NCBI GenBank assembly: GCA_028015205.1
Contig: CM051521.1
Location: 106,554,513 to 106,618,512 of the forward strand
DNA: 64,000 nt
From: Mytilisepta virgata
Taxonomy: Eukaryota > Mollusca > Bivalvia > Mytilida > Mytilidae
Reading direction: 5' to 3'
Positions within the stretch are counted from its first letter, which is position 1. Every line of letters starts with the position of its first letter. Both the position numbers and the translations under genes were made by a program. Positions 1 to 13,462 of the stretch are shown piece by piece. The notes under the pieces were generated by a model that made no database searches, was not told where the DNA came from, and saw only the letters and a list, made by a program, of their open reading frames with translations.

Positions 1-3000
1 TACTTTCGTGCTTGTGATATATACGGTGATTGTCTAAATAGAATGAAACTTGCAAAGACTTTTTAAAGACATCTAACCTTTGAATTTCGTATGTTGTTAG
101 TTTATATTACTAATATTTGAACTAACATCAATGGGTATTGATAAATTTTGATGAGATTGTGATCAAGGCTAGTCAGCCGATACGTTTTGTCATTTTCGCA
201 TTTTTGTGTTTGGCTTTACCAGGAATATTGTCTGTCCATGGTTTGGTTAAGTTTTTTCATTTAGAATCAGCAATGATATTATATAACTACAATCCTCTTA
301 TAACACTGAACCCAGTTCAACAACATTTGGGTCACTTTTACCTATATTTATGAACGACTCTTATAAAGTTTGGTATATAATTTCATATCCTAGGAATCCA
401 TGATGTTATATCATTAACACTTGATCAATATAATCCTTTTACATAATATGATTTCTCCAACAATTTGATCATTATGACCTACATTTCATATTTGGGTGAC
501 TTGCGTTTTTGCATTTAGACCTGTTTCATAGAAACCTGTCGAGATATGATAAATACACTTCTTCAGTCATTGTGGATTCATTACTTTCAAAGAGGTAAAA
601 GTTAATGTGAGCAGGATACATTATGAAACTTTCTTATACTTAAAATACTCAAGACGATTTCCCGTGAGTGCGGTAGGACAAGACATCCGTGTCACAGATA
701 CACACTCCCTAGTTCCTTCTTACGGTGCTGTTTCGCAATACGTTCATTTTTTTTTAAATTTCGTTAAACATGTTGATACATGTTTTCGCCTCCTTGACAT
801 ACTTGTTGATAAAGTTTAATTAGGGTCATTGACCTGGTTCTCTCTTGATAAATACTTTATTTCTCCTTGAATTACATAAATGTATGGTACGTCAAATATA
901 TAACGAATATATACAAGCCTAAATAACTACACCCGCTGTAGTTATCCACACAACTCAAATGGTTTTCTTAAGACGATCGACTACCCGGCTGTTGTGAATA
1001 GTCTTGGAAGAAAACTTTACAGAAATGTGAAATAAATGACGCCACAAGTTAATTGATATTCCTAACAATGACTGTAGAAACCTTGGTGTGCGCCAATCAC
1101 TGTACTAGTATGCCTTGCAAGGAATTGTTCTAGAGGAGATTTCTAGAAAAACAACAATTTTTTCACAAATTACTTTAAAAACATGCCCCAATGAACGTAA
1201 TTAAAAAACGAAATTTCAAGGAAAGATTTGATAATGGATGATTCTTCATATTAGATACTACTACATTGTTTTGTCAATAACGTATTAACTACCTTAATAT
1301 CAATGGGTTTTGTTGGTTAACCGGTTTATAACCCTCCATTATCGGGTGGTTAACATTAACAAGTATATGTACTGTGTCTGACTGTCCGTTGTGTTTATGT
1401 TTGTAATTTGTCTTCTAAAATTTATGTTTTAGTTTGAAAAAGATTGGTTGGTGTTCCACTATTGACCTTTTCAGTTGTTTTAATTTTAAAATGATTATAA
1501 GTTCAATATATGCGAATAAATTCACTCATGAAAAAAGTACATTTTAGACGTCTGGGCTACTATTTTGTAGTTCAGTTTTTATTATTGCAATATTTGGTAT
1601 ATATGTTGATATATAATTATTATTTTGGTCTTTTTTGTGTATGCTTATCTGAGAAAGAAATGAAAAAAAATAATTAAGCTGCTATTTTACTTCCTTTAAA
1701 ATAGGTGAAAAGGTACTGTTTCTTGTTCTTAATTTTCAATTTTTAAAGAGATAAGTGAATAAGATAACGTCTCAAAAGGATATATTATTACAATAAAGAT
1801 ACCAATACGTAAAGGTTACAAAAAGAAAAGTGTAAATAAGAAATTAAATAAAACATAAAATCTGTTTACGAAAACTACATGCAAGATCTTACAATTTTCA
1901 AAAATAATAATTCTTTTGATTAAAAAAAAATGACTGAATGACCAAAGGGATTTACAGTTTTTACCTTATGTTTTATCAGAGGAAAGAAATAGGGGATCGT
2001 ATGCAAATCGATCTGCTTTCTGTACATTTATGATGAAGGAGTCATCTTATAATTTAGTTTACAACAATTTTATTTGTAAAAATTGCTCATACACTGGGCA
2101 ACTTTACCTCTCAATGTATCGTGTCTAATGAATATTAATTTCTGTACCAACAAAATTTCTTGGTTTTAAAATTCATGTACTCATTTGATGTGCAATAATA
2201 ATACTGGTTTCATTTTTTTTTGTTATACAATACATGCATAGAAAGCAATGAAAATGTCCGAGTTCATGTAATGTAACAATGCTTTTTTTATAAGGAATAT
2301 AATTCATGTAAAGAAATGAAATAAAATTCAGACAGATCTGCTAGTTAATTTTTAGTGAAAGGAAACCCTCGGTGATTTTTTTTTCAGAAGTAAATGCAGT
2401 TACAAACAGAGATAAGGCTCCTTTATTTTATGTTTAAATCACCGATATAGTTTCAGTGGGAATTCTAAGAAAATTAAGGTAGCTTTTTAATTACCTGGAA
2501 AAGGATAATAAAGCCTTTGATTTTACCCATCGTCGTTATTGTACCATACTGTGCAAGTCTGTTATGCGAGAGAACCGCAGTTCCTTCTTAATATAGTCTA
2601 AATTTTTAATTTTCTAGATGTAGTAAGATGGCCAAAAAATGGAAAGATATTTGCTTTTCAAACAGGTTTCATCTAAATTTTTATTTAATTGTACATGTAT
2701 TTCATTTTTTCGATTTACTATTTAGTTTTAAATTTCACTTTTATAGAAGTTATATAATAAATATGTTTAATATGTGGACTGTTTTTCAGGACTGATTGAA
2801 TAGAGAACACCAAATTTGGCTTTGAGAAGAAAATATCGATTGATAGCACATAGGTATCCACTAATAATTAAGAAACTACATGTATGCTACTATCTTAGTA
2901 AGTGGTTATTTTTATATCACCAGAAAAGAAATTTCAAATTCTGAGATTACATTCACCAGAGAAGAAATTGCACTATGATATGCAAATTCTGAAATTACAT

Positions 3001-5104
3001 TCATCAGGACGATCTGCTCTTGATCACTTACAGTCAACAACTAATGAATGCGCTTTACAGGATTAATCTTCACTAGGTATATTTATAACCAACTCCTTGG
3101 AAATGTTAATTGTTGTTAATTATTTGTAGAATAGGTTTGTCGCACAGTTTAAGAGATTACATTACTGGCTGAGTACAATGTCTCGCAAATTACAAAAATG
3201 TCACAACTTGCCATTTCTACACAAACGTTCATTAAAAAAAAGTGCATGCTGAGAATGCGATTGAATTCCTGGCAAGATAGGGGAACCAGTCAGTAGTCTT
3301 GATACACAGTTACGCTTTCGCAGAATTCTTGTCAATTTATATCAAAATTGTCGATGTAGAGAAGTTTTTAGTTGTACGTTTAAGCTTCATCAAAAGAAAC
3401 CGATATGTAAGTATGATTTCTCTGTTAGAGAGAAGTGACCTTATCTCTCCAATTCCATACTTACTGAACTTTTTCTCCGAACCCTTAGCCTCCGAGAAAA
3501 TCAAGTGTTAGAACAAATTAATAATTCTTTGAAACAAACACAGAAGCTTATGTTTATTTTAACGACTTCAATTAGTGCTCTCTAATAGTATATATTGAGA
3601 CTGTTTTTTTTTATTGCTTGCCTTTGGTTACCATTGACCGTGAAGGGCGAGGTCATGTTTAACCCCGCCACATTCTCTATGTGCCTGTCTCAAAGCAGGA
3701 CCCTTTGCAGTGAATGTCTCTTTTCTATTTAATATGTTTAGTCTATGGAATATTGAATTTTGTATGGATAATTTTAACTTTTGTTTTCTGTGCAATTGCA
3801 AACTTGTCAATATCCTTGCGTTTCACAGCTCCTTTATTTTACACAATAGTTTTAAATATTTTTTTTCAAACAGGAAAAGCAGTATAAAATAGACAAATTT
3901 GATGGATGATATAACCAAGTTGTAAGTGTACCATTTTAGTATATATTGTATATATACTTTGCATGAATTATGAGTCGTGAATCAACGAAATGTGCACATC
4001 TTGTGCAACAGAATTGGTATCATAAAAATTTATTTTGATTAAATTTAACAATGAGAACTTTCAGGCGTGTGATACGGATTTATAGTTCTATGATAAAGTA
4101 TGATAAATGTGGGATATTTTGTTATGTTTTATTAAATAATTATACAATACCTTTCTGTAGAAGATTTCGAACTAAAAATAATTCGCGTTGAATTATAGTA
4201 CAACAGAAAAATGAAAACGGAGCTGGGTTTATGTTCATTAGAAACTATTCCATATTATAACAAGAATAACTAATAAAACCAACACACACATACACACACA
4301 CACACAAATAAAGCAGCAAGATATAGACAGTCAACACAATCCACGAAAGTGAGACTATCTTTATTTGTTGAAAACTGTTAATATAAATAATACTTAAGGA
4401 CCGAGATATTTTTTTTACTCTTCTCTCTTGTATTCCTCTTAAGAACTTAGCTTCAAAAGAATGCAATTAATTTGCCCAAAAGGGAAAACAGTTTGTCCCT
4501 ATTGGAATTCTAATAACACCTTAAATAATTTTTCCACCAAAATAATGGCTGTAAAGTCCCAAAATCCAGTGTGGTTACTGCAACAACACTGAGGTAACCC
4601 TTTTTTTATAAGTAAGTGTGATTCTTGGCAAAGTAAGATGTCTAGCACCAAATTATTATAAATTTAACATATTAAGTTCATTCATACTGATGGATCATAT
4701 CACGATAATGGCTCATCAGATAAGGATAGTAGGAAAATTAATGAAAAAAAGCATTTTTCCAATGTTCAAATAAAAATCAATGTGACTTCAACAGCTATTT
4801 CGAAGAAAATGATAATAAAGATCTAATTTTTTTCTTCTTCCTGGAACGACCACTGTCTTGATAACACAACAGTCGTGAAAATAAACTATTATCGTATTTT
4901 TCATTTCAGATGTTGATAAGATTTAAAGCTCTTGGAATTTATATCCTGAAAGAATGTCGATTATCAGACTCTAACAGTAATTTAAGGAAGTACAAATGTT
5001 ACTTTGCACCATGTGGTATAAAAAAAGTATAGAAAAATAATGATATAGTACAAAACAATCTATATGAACAAACCGTATGATTTATATTACATAGACAACA
5101 AACT
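1..5104. other. AT-rich intergenic stretch, no supported gene
   Basis: I see no coding exon here. Open frames are short (71 codons or fewer), low in complexity and resemble no family I know. Small items: a duplicated segment of about 45 bp around 2919-3008 (a motif with 'CACCAGA' and 'GAAATT' occurs twice), and a relic near 3625-3715 with the phrase 'GTGCCTGTCTCAAAGCAGGA', which I take as a fragment of an interspersed repeat (low confidence). A cis-regulatory role cannot be judged from this sequence alone. Confidence 0.6.
4282..4306. repeat. (CA)n microsatellite
   Basis: A short, nearly pure AC dinucleotide run broken by a single T. It accounts for the low-complexity open frame read across it on the minus strand, which should not be taken as a protein. 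Confidence 0.9.
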
Positions 5105-6898
5105 AGAGGCTCTAAAGAGCCTGTATCGCTCACCTGCATTGAACTTTTCATCTTGAGCAGGACTAAAGATTTGGCTGGTTTTTCTATAGGGTTCTATGTT
5201 AAACTAAGTTCGGCTGTGTCAGCCAAGATGGTTGAAAGTCTAGGTCAATGGACACATTTCTAAAAGAGAACCATCTAAGGACCATTGCTACCAAGTCTAG
5301 TTCTAATTGGCTTACTGGTTTCAGACCAGAAGATTTTTGAGTGAATTTCTCATAGGGTCCTATGTTAAACTAAGTTCAGCTGTGTCGGCCATCTTGGTTC
5401 ACAGTCCTCGAAATCAGGTAATTCTGAAAGAGGATCTCCTAAGGACCATTGCTGCAAAGTCTGGTTCCAATTGGTCAAGTGGTTTCAGACAAGAAGATTT
5501 TTCAATGAATTTTCCTATAGGGCCTTATGTTAAACTAAGTTCGTTTGTGGCATCCATCTCGGTTGACAGTCCAGGTCATGGGACACAATTCTGAAAGAGG
5601 ACCATATAAGGACCATTGCTGCAAAGTCTGGTTCCAATTGGTAAAGTGGTTTCAGACAAGATTTTTCTATGAATTTTCCCATAGAGCCCTATGTTTAACT
5701 AAGTTTGGCTGTGGCTGCCATTTTGGTTAACAATCTGGGTCATTGGACATCATTCTGAAAGAGAACCTCCTAAGAACCATTACTGCCAAGTTTGGTTGCA
5801 ACTGGCCTTGTAGTTTCATAGAAGAAGATTTTTGAAATTCACACTCCCCTTTTTCTATTTTTAGTAACAACAGCTATGTCAGCTGGAAGTCGGGGATGCC
5901 GGACATAAGTTTGGAAAGGGGCCACCCAAGGACCATTCCACCAAAGTTTGGTTCAAATTAACTCAGTGGTTTCAGGGGAGTTGACGAAAAAGTAAAATTC
6001 CCATAGGCTCAATGTTCAACTAAGTCAAGCCATGGGGGCCATGTTGGATGGCGTTCGGGGAAACCAAAGACAAATTTTAAAAGGGGCCACCAAGGACCAT
6101 TCCATCAAAGTTTGGTTCAAATTGGCCTGATGGTCTCGGAGAAGATAACGAAAATGTTAAAATTCTCATAGGGTCCAAGGTTAAACTATGTCCAACCATG
6201 GCAGCCATATTGGATGGGGCCCCTGAAAATCAAACATATATTTTAAAGGGGACCATCCAAGGACCATTCCACTTAAGTTTGGTTTAAATTGGTTCAGTGG
6301 TTTCAGAGGAGTTGACGAAAAAGTAAAATTCCCATAGGCTCAATATTAAACTAAGTCCAGCCATGGCGGCCATGTTGGATGGCATTCAGGGAAACTGAAC
6401 ATATATTTTAAAAGGGGCCACCCAAGGACCATTCCACCTAAGTTTGGTTCAAATTGGCTTAATGGTCTCGGAGAAGATAACGAAAATGTTAAAATTCCCA
6501 TAGGGTCCAAGGTTAAACTATGTCCGACCATGGCAGCTATATTAAATGGCACCCGGGAAAACCGAACACAAATTTTAAAGGGTACCATCCAAGGACCATT
6601 CCACCAAAGTTTGGTTTAAATTTGCCTAATGGTCACAGAGAAGATAACGAAAATGTTAAAATTCCCATAGGGTCCAAGGTTAAACCAAGTCCGACCATGG
6701 CAGCCATATTGGATGGCGCCCGGGAAAACCGAACACAACTTTTAAAGGGGACCATCCAAGGACCATTCCACTTAAGTTTGGTTTAAATTGGTTCAGTGGT
6801 TTCAGAGGAGTTGATAAAAATGTGAAAAGTTTACGACGACGACGGACGCAAAGTGATGAGAATAGCTCACCTGGCCTTTTAGGCCAGGTGAGCTAAAA
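5105..6898 (+). mobile_element. F1 hairpin-ended repeat, long copy with tandem units
   Basis: Full-length F1 copy. The left end is a 7-bp stem with an AA loop (5107-5122, AGGCTCT/AGAGCCT), followed at 5128 by GCTCACCTG. The right end (6864-6894) is a perfect 13-bp stem (AGCTCACCTGGCC) with a 5-nt loop, then AAAA. Between them are about nine diverged units of roughly 150-200 bp, each with phrases such as 'GGTCCTATGTTAAACTAAGT', a 'GCCATCTTGG' block and 'GGACCATTGC'. Two unit subtypes are present: 5130-5870 and 5870-6800. Near the right end is a GACGACGGACGC stretch seen in most full copies. Open frames across it are accidental. Confidence 0.85.
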
Positions 6899-7623
6899 AT
6901 CAAATTTATCCAGTAGTGTATCAATGACCTAAGAAAATCAAGATTCGGAGATTTACCTATGATATTATAATTTTATTCTTAATTCGAATAAGTTTATTTG
7001 AGTCTTAAACCACATTTTAAATAAGCCAGATCGAAGCCAGAACTATATGTATTTTGTGTTTATAGTAAGTACAATATTTATTTTTTTGGGAATTCTTTGT
7101 TGAAATCTTGACACCGTCTTGTTTCAGGGAACTGCAGTGTTTGCATTGTTGTGGAGACTGTTAAACCTTGTTTAAGACAACAATAAAATCCCACTTTTAA
7201 ATAATCTTCTGCCCCTTGCCAGTCCTATTATTTCATTCAAGCTTAATCCATATCCTTACATTGTCTAATTTAGTACAGTCCAGGGGTTTCGTAATGGCTT
7301 ACCTGCCTTTTAATGGGGATAAAATTATGTTAATGTTCTTCTTATTTTGTAGTTTCTTAGTCTCTGCTGTAGTTTTTATTACTGAAAGATTTAACATAAT
7401 TTTAGTCACAGTCAACAATGGAGCATAACGCCACATAATATCATAGTGAAGAAAGGGGTAAGTCATTTAAAAATTAATTCGTTTGTTCGTTACAAGTGAA
7501 TTATCATAAAGGAAAAGGAAAAGTTTCCTATGATAATTTATATATCATGCAAATATAACATATCATATAATTGGATAAAAATCATCCTAAATGATTGAAA
7601 ATGGATAAAGGTTATATTATTTG
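6899..7623. other. Intergenic, nothing recognised
   Basis: AT-rich sequence between the F1 copy and the first minisatellite. I see no exon, RNA gene or repeat end. Confidence 0.5.
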
Positions 7624-7952
7624 CATCCCATAGGAATGAACGGGGATAAAGATCAATTACATGCCATATGATTGAACGGGGATAAAGGCCAATTACATTC
7701 CATACGATTGAACAGGGATAAAGGTCGATCACATCCCATATGATTGAACGGGGATAAAGATAATTACATCCCATATGACTGAAGCAGGATAAAGATTGAT
7801 TACATCCCATATGATTGAACGGGGATGCTGAATAATTACATCCCATATGATTGGACGGAGGGAAAGATGAATTACATCCCATATGATTGGACCGAGGGAA
7901 AGATGAATTACATCCCATATGATTGGACGGAGGGAAAGATGAATTACATACC
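7624..7952. repeat. 36-bp minisatellite, about nine copies
   Basis: Tandem units of 35-36 bp with consensus parts 'ATTACATCCCATATGATTG' and 'ACGGGGATAAAGAT'. The later units (from about 7850) share the variant 'GGACGGAGGGAAAGATGA', so the array expanded in at least two rounds. A 126-codon open frame on the minus strand is produced by the period being a multiple of three and is not evidence of a gene. Confidence 0.9.
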
Positions 7953-8030
7953 AGGGATAAGAATTATTTACGTGTAGGAAGGCATAGTGTAAACTTCAAC
8001 AAATACCAACATCCTTTGCCACTACCCTGC

Positions 8031-8270
8031 AAACAGTGCCCACACCACTAGACTTAATAAATTGACGAGCAAACAGTGCCCTCACCACTATACATAATAA
8101 ATGGCCCCGTAAACAGTGCCCACACCACTAGACATGATAAATTGTCCTACAAACAGTGCCTTCACCACTAGACATGATAAATTTCCCCGCAAATATTGCC
8201 CTCGCCACTAGACATGATAAATGGCCATGCAAACAGTGCACTCAGCACAAGACATGATAAATGAACCCAT
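8031..8270. repeat. 40-bp minisatellite, six exact-length copies
   Basis: Six head-to-tail units, each exactly 40 bp, starting at 8031, 8071, 8111, 8151, 8191 and 8231. The shared core is 'AAACAGTGCC', then 'CACTAGACATGATAAAT'. Units differ by substitutions only, without indels. It lies 78 bp from the 36-bp array but is unrelated to it in sequence. Confidence 0.92.
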
Positions 8271-9219
8271 ATACATGTACAGTGCCCTAAAAAAATTTAA
8301 AAAAGTATCCACAGACCCAAATTTTGAATTGGTCGCGGGGAATACATCATCCAAATACCTGTTCATAGCATATAATCCGTTATGATCTTTATACATAAAA
8401 TGGGATTCATGCCTGTATTGAAGTCAATATACCTATATATATATATATATATATAAACAGATACAAAAACCTTATACTTTGTTCAATGGTACTTGTACAA
8501 CATAATGAACTATTAAAACAAAAAAAAACTATAAATATATATATATATTTCCTATATTTCGTTGAAGTTGTGTTATCGGGGTTCTGAGAAAAGATAAAAA
8601 TACATATAAAAAACATATATACTATTGATAACTTTAAATGGATTATTGTTATGGTTTAACTTACGGCGTATAATGAATATAAGGTGTAAACATTTATGTA
8701 GAAAAAAACAAAATGACTCATTCCAATATGAAATGATGCAATAGTCGATTTGAAGAACCCTTTAACGCTAATACCTTGCTCCAAAAAGTAGTAGCAGTGC
8801 CAAAAATTTATTGTTTAATAAATAGAGTGGTTAAGAATTTTTCTTGTAATTTCACAAATTCATGTTTGTCGAAAGTGAAATTTACCAAAATATTCTGGAA
8901 TCTAAATGTTCCGCGTATACTAACAAATTTAAAATAATCTAGATTGTCGGAAAGTTAAAAAAAGATAATTGGATTTAATTTACAGCCTTCCGGGAAAATT
9001 GTTTAAATACCACTATTTGTACTATACATGTTGATTCTATAACAAAATCAGAACCAAAAGATATAAATGTACAGAAATTACTTAATTAATTAGTTTATGA
9101 ATATGAAAAATAGATTAAACCAGATTCAATCGTTCATAGTGCATACCAATTCAAAATTCAAAAGTCATAAGCTATTATTTCATATAACGCAGGATGAATT
9201 GTACGTAGTATTTTTGAAA
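8271..9219. other. Intergenic with TA runs
   Basis: No gene seen. It contains an alternating TA run at 8434-8455 and a second short one near 8535-8550. Confidence 0.5.
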
Positions 9220-9282
9220 ACTTGAAGTTTCCGTCAGGTGCCAAACGTCTATTACTTTTGGCACCTGACCGAAACTTCAAGT
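9220..9282. repeat. 63-nt near-perfect inverted repeat (hairpin)
   Basis: Arms of 26 nt at 9220-9245 and 9257-9282 match with a single mismatch and are separated by 11 nt. Each arm holds 'TCAGGTGCCAAA' or its complement. The left end of an F1 copy begins 11 bp further on, so this may be a terminal hairpin of another repeat. Its size is also within the range of a microRNA precursor, but the stem is almost bulge-free and there is no other support for that. Confidence 0.85.
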
Positions 9283-9292
9283 ATCAAACAAC

Positions 9293-9690
9293 AAGAGCCT
9301 CAAATGAGCCTGAATCCTCGCCTGGATAATGAAGCAGATAACATACTGCATTGTATATCAAGGCTATTCTTTGTAAGTTTGGTTAATACTGGCTTTGTAG
9401 TCTCGGGAAAACTGTGATATCCCGTAGGCTTCAATGTCACGTACGTACCACCGTAGCCGTCATATATGCCAGCCGATGAACACCAAATTAAAAACGTTTG
9501 CAGAGGTCTCCCAATCATTATTCCTAAAAAGTTTGAAAAGATTAGAATCAAGAATTGCTTCTGGTTGCCATGTTTTTCATCCGATTGGAATGACATAAGG
9601 AATTTTTATAGACAACCTTCCATACATTATTTGCAAAATTTGGTTCAAATATTGGCCCAGTGGTCTGAGAGAAGATGTTGAATAGATTTT
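9293..9690 (+). mobile_element. F1 repeat, diverged and truncated copy
   Basis: Begins with the F1 left end ('AAGAGCCTCAAATGAGCCTG', then 'CTCGCCTGG') and includes diverged unit phrases ('AAGTTTGGTTAATACTGG', 'TTGGTTCAAATATTGGCCCA', 'GTGGTCTGAGAGAAGAT'). The right-hand hairpin is missing and the right boundary is approximate. Confidence 0.65.
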
Positions 9691-12600
9691 GTTTCACGTT
9701 GGAGCATGAAATAAAACTAAAATATTTTTTCAAGACTAACATCGTTTGGCTATGGAACCATTCTCATGTGCATTAATCTTAGACCTGTTTCCCTCCTACA
9801 ATGAACTTTTTTCCTGAACTGTAATTTTGGCTGCAAGTTGGTCTTCACCGTGTAGGTCTGAAAATGATTTCCAATCTAAACCACTTTATAATTGGACATA
9901 CTTTTCAATGGAAATGTTAAAAATGATTTTGGTGTGGCGATATATGGTTTCCTAACTTACTGAGGCACCATCTTCTCTATGAAAAATAACGCGATAGATT
10001 GCAGTACATGGAACAATAATTAAAAAAAAACCTAGAATTGTTTAAGTCCCTTGAGTAACATATAAAGCTTTGTGTTTAAATAACATCCTCTATTGACATT
10101 ACATTTGGCTTCGGCAGAATTACACCCCCCCCCCCCGCCCTAAAAAATACTAACAAAAACAATACAAAAACGGGTAAAAACCATAAAAAATGAACCCTCC
10201 ACCACCCCATCCAAAACAGAAAAAAAAAATGTTTTTTCTAAGAAATGCAAAACTATTACTTGAAATATACCACACTGACAATGTTTTGTTGAATTTAAGT
10301 GTTTTTGGAGGACATGTGAGTTAGAAAAAACATAACTACTTAATTCTTACCACTTATGAAATTTAAAGCTTTTATGAAACAAGAGATGTACCATCTCAGT
10401 TTTATTTATATTATAAGCCCTTATGTGGTTACAGAAAATAAGTGAGTATAGAAGAAAGTGAACGAAGATCAACAAAGGGTGGCACAATGTTATGAATTTA
10501 TGGTATCGGGTCTATTTCTTTGATGTAGGTTCAAATCCGTTACTATAAATAAAGAAAACGTAAAAGTAGGTTTCGACCTTCACCATGCACAGACATGCAG
10601 ATAGACATTACAGTCATATAATGGAGTAAAGTCGGAAAACTAGGTCCATTGTTCGAGTGCCCGAGAAAATTTCCAAAGCAAAAGTGATTGTTAGAGTATT
10701 CAACATTATGTTAAATACGCATGTATTCCTGAGAACCTTCGTCCAATTCATGCAGTTATAGCAAATAGCCACTGAAAAAGCTGCAATAAGTCGAATACAG
10801 GTTTCATTGAAAAAGTGGTACGTTGCACATCAAATAGAAAAAAGTGTTTTAAAATACTCTAAAGTGGGTTATATTATCTGACAAAACTGTTCTAGACAAT
10901 ACCAGGGATAACAAGGAGAAAACGAAGGAAAACAAAACAAAATAATCCCATTTTTTTGATGGGTTAACGGCTATCAAAATTGTAAGCATTTTTAGCAGGA
11001 ATTTCCAACGACAAAAAAATCCGGTTAATAGTTTGGCGGTTTACGGCGAGCGGGCAGTTCTACGGCCCCAAACAGAAATAAAAGGAAATCCTGTTTTTCT
11101 GTCACTCATACAGCTTCTTGTTTCTACTTACTCTAGCAATATAAAATAGTAGGTAGCGTGCTTTTCTGTTACCATCAAATAAATATTTCAATTCTTTACT
11201 TTTAAAAATACATTTTTCTATCAAACTTATACAATTTAATTTGTTGAATCTCTAATGTATAACTGTGTCTTGAGAAAGGGTTTCATACAAATTCTCTTAT
11301 CTAAATGTTCATACTTTATACCATAGCTGGAAACATCGACCTTTTTTCTTTGGCTAGTGTCCTAAACTAAGGTCTTATTTGTATGTAGATATACTATTTT
11401 TGATATCACTGTCCTACATTAAGGTTGTTGAACCTATTTTTAATGCGATTCCTAGAAAGAAATAATGTAAAATTTGTCGTGTGCAAAAGATTGAAATTAG
11501 AATGTAGTGAAGTAACAGTTATAAACAGAATTTATTTTTAAACTCATGATAACCTTTTGTTATCACTCTGATTATTGCGCTTTCGAATATGGCATCCCTT
11601 TTTCGAAAATAAACCTGTGTTCAGATATTACCGTTTTATTCCACATTCATTCGTAATGCAAAATGTACAGTTTTTCAACTGAGAACTAAGACATTCAACC
11701 TATACTATTATTTCTCTTTCATTTTCAGTTTCAACCCTAACCCAAAAGGTCAAGATGACAGATTGTTGTTCCAAAAACAACGGCCAGAGGATGTGATGAA
11801 GGTCAAACTGCTGTAAAAGATGGTAGGTCAAATTAATCGGTACTTGTTTTATTATAAAATAATAAACGTGACGGGATAGGCGGTAATTATATAAGACTGA
11901 TATATCTTCAAACAACGGGACAGCTTGGGATGATGCATAGAAGATCAAGCTTTTTTTTTTGCTGTTTTTGCTGTTCATTCCAAAATATTGTGCGAGACAT
12001 TATGGAAGTTTACACGATTTATTATTGATATGTTACAATAATTGGGTGGATATTAAATTTCATTATTAATATGTCATTAAAATTGCATAAAAAGTTTAAG
12101 TATTCACGAAATTATCCTCTGACACAAGACGAGACTGCTCATTATAAATATATTTTCAACCATGGCATGGGACTTAGCCGTGGGATTCATATCCCGAAGT
12201 GATCAAAGTGGTAAAGCAACAGCCCATGTTACAAACGCATGTGGAACTTTAAAAGGTTCATTGAGCAGCGAGAGACAGAGAACTGGATAACTTGATACAT
12301 GACAGACGTTATCGAACTTATTTTTTTCAATAATTAGTTTTTCTTCCTCTTCTAAAAATCTGTTCCTAATCTGATATTTCTGATCATTTCTTATTTCAAT
12401 AAATAATTTTCATATAGAAATAAACATATACATGCAGTGCTGCAGAAGTAGCACTCTTTTATATTCATCTTATTAAAATCATAGAATTCATAATTCTTAC
12501 AAGATTAATATTTTGTTTAACGACCTATATAAACTATCTGTATCAGATTTTGTAATATATTTATATTCAAATGCAGGTCATTCAATCAAGTTAGTCATGA

Positions 12601-13462
12601 ATTCTCGGAAATGCACCAACAACAGAGTACCTTTAATTCGACAATTCTAACCCAATCGTTGTACTCGCACAGTCATAATGTAATACCTTAGATGCTAACC
12701 TCCAATTTTGCATTTCAATTTAAATTTTGCAATTATAAGGACTGAAAAATTACAAGTACATGCGTTTACATGGTTAAATGTTCAAAAATAAATAAATTCA
12801 GTAAATATGCTTCGTCTATCTTTATTTTTTGTAAGAAATAATTCCCAGAATGACGGTTAAAAAAAAGAAACCCCCCCCGTGAAAAAAAGTTACATTTTAA
12901 TGAGTAAATAATTTGTTTTATTATTTACCGCTCTTGGATAAAAAATATGAAGGAATGAAGGCACTGAGGTGTTTTGTGTCTTTTTATTCCACTGAGACAG
13001 TATTTTTGACGTATATGACGCAATACTTTTTTTCTCAATTTCTACAAACCATTTGAAAGGGTAGTGATACAAAATTTAAATAAATAAATACATAAAAATA
13101 AGCTTGAGAAAAAAATAGTTTCCTTCAGTTTTATGATTTTTCATCAAATTCGTTAGTATACATTTTCATTCCAATAGCAAGTGAGCTAATGATATCTGCT
13201 AGGGGACCAAATTGAGTCCATCATCAGTTGGATCAACTCAGTGACTCTCTTGCTGATAATAAATTGTTTTTCTCATAAATAAGAAACTTAAAAGCTTATC
13301 TCCCTTTAACCAAGTTACCAAGGGTAGATAATAAAAATGACTTCATTTAGTCCGTCATATTAAAAGGCGTCAATTATAATTATCTCCCCTGAATAACTTT
13401 GTTAGGAAAGCTAACTGAGTAATGGGTATCACGCAAAATCGCAAGTTCAAGACAATAGCTTT
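9691..13462. other. AT-rich intergenic stretch, no supported gene
   Basis: I find no exon with recognisable protein similarity and no complete repeat element. There is a C-homopolymer run near 10125-10137. Short open frames on both strands (for example 11700-11978 and 12890-13072, minus) have no family resemblance and simple-sequence composition. Confidence 0.5.

Noticed and set aside
138..3511. Short open frames on the plus strand (70-71 codons)
   Set aside because: No family resemblance, no splice or promoter context, and lengths expected by chance in AT-rich DNA.
5307..6786. Open frames within the large F1 copy
   Set aside because: They lie in tandem units; other F1 copies have stops and indels in the same positions, so the frames are not conserved.
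7538..7918. 126-codon minus-strand frame with a repeated MGCN motif
   Set aside because: Created by the 36-bp minisatellite, whose period is a multiple of three; no independent coding signal.
9220..9282. Annotation of the hairpin as a microRNA gene
   Set aside because: The stem is too perfect and the arms match no microRNA I recognise; proximity to a repeat end makes a mobile origin more likely.
10520..10545. GGTTCAAATCC, a tRNA B-box-like sequence
   Set aside because: The flanking bases do not form a T-stem and no acceptor stem or A-box is found at the right distance.
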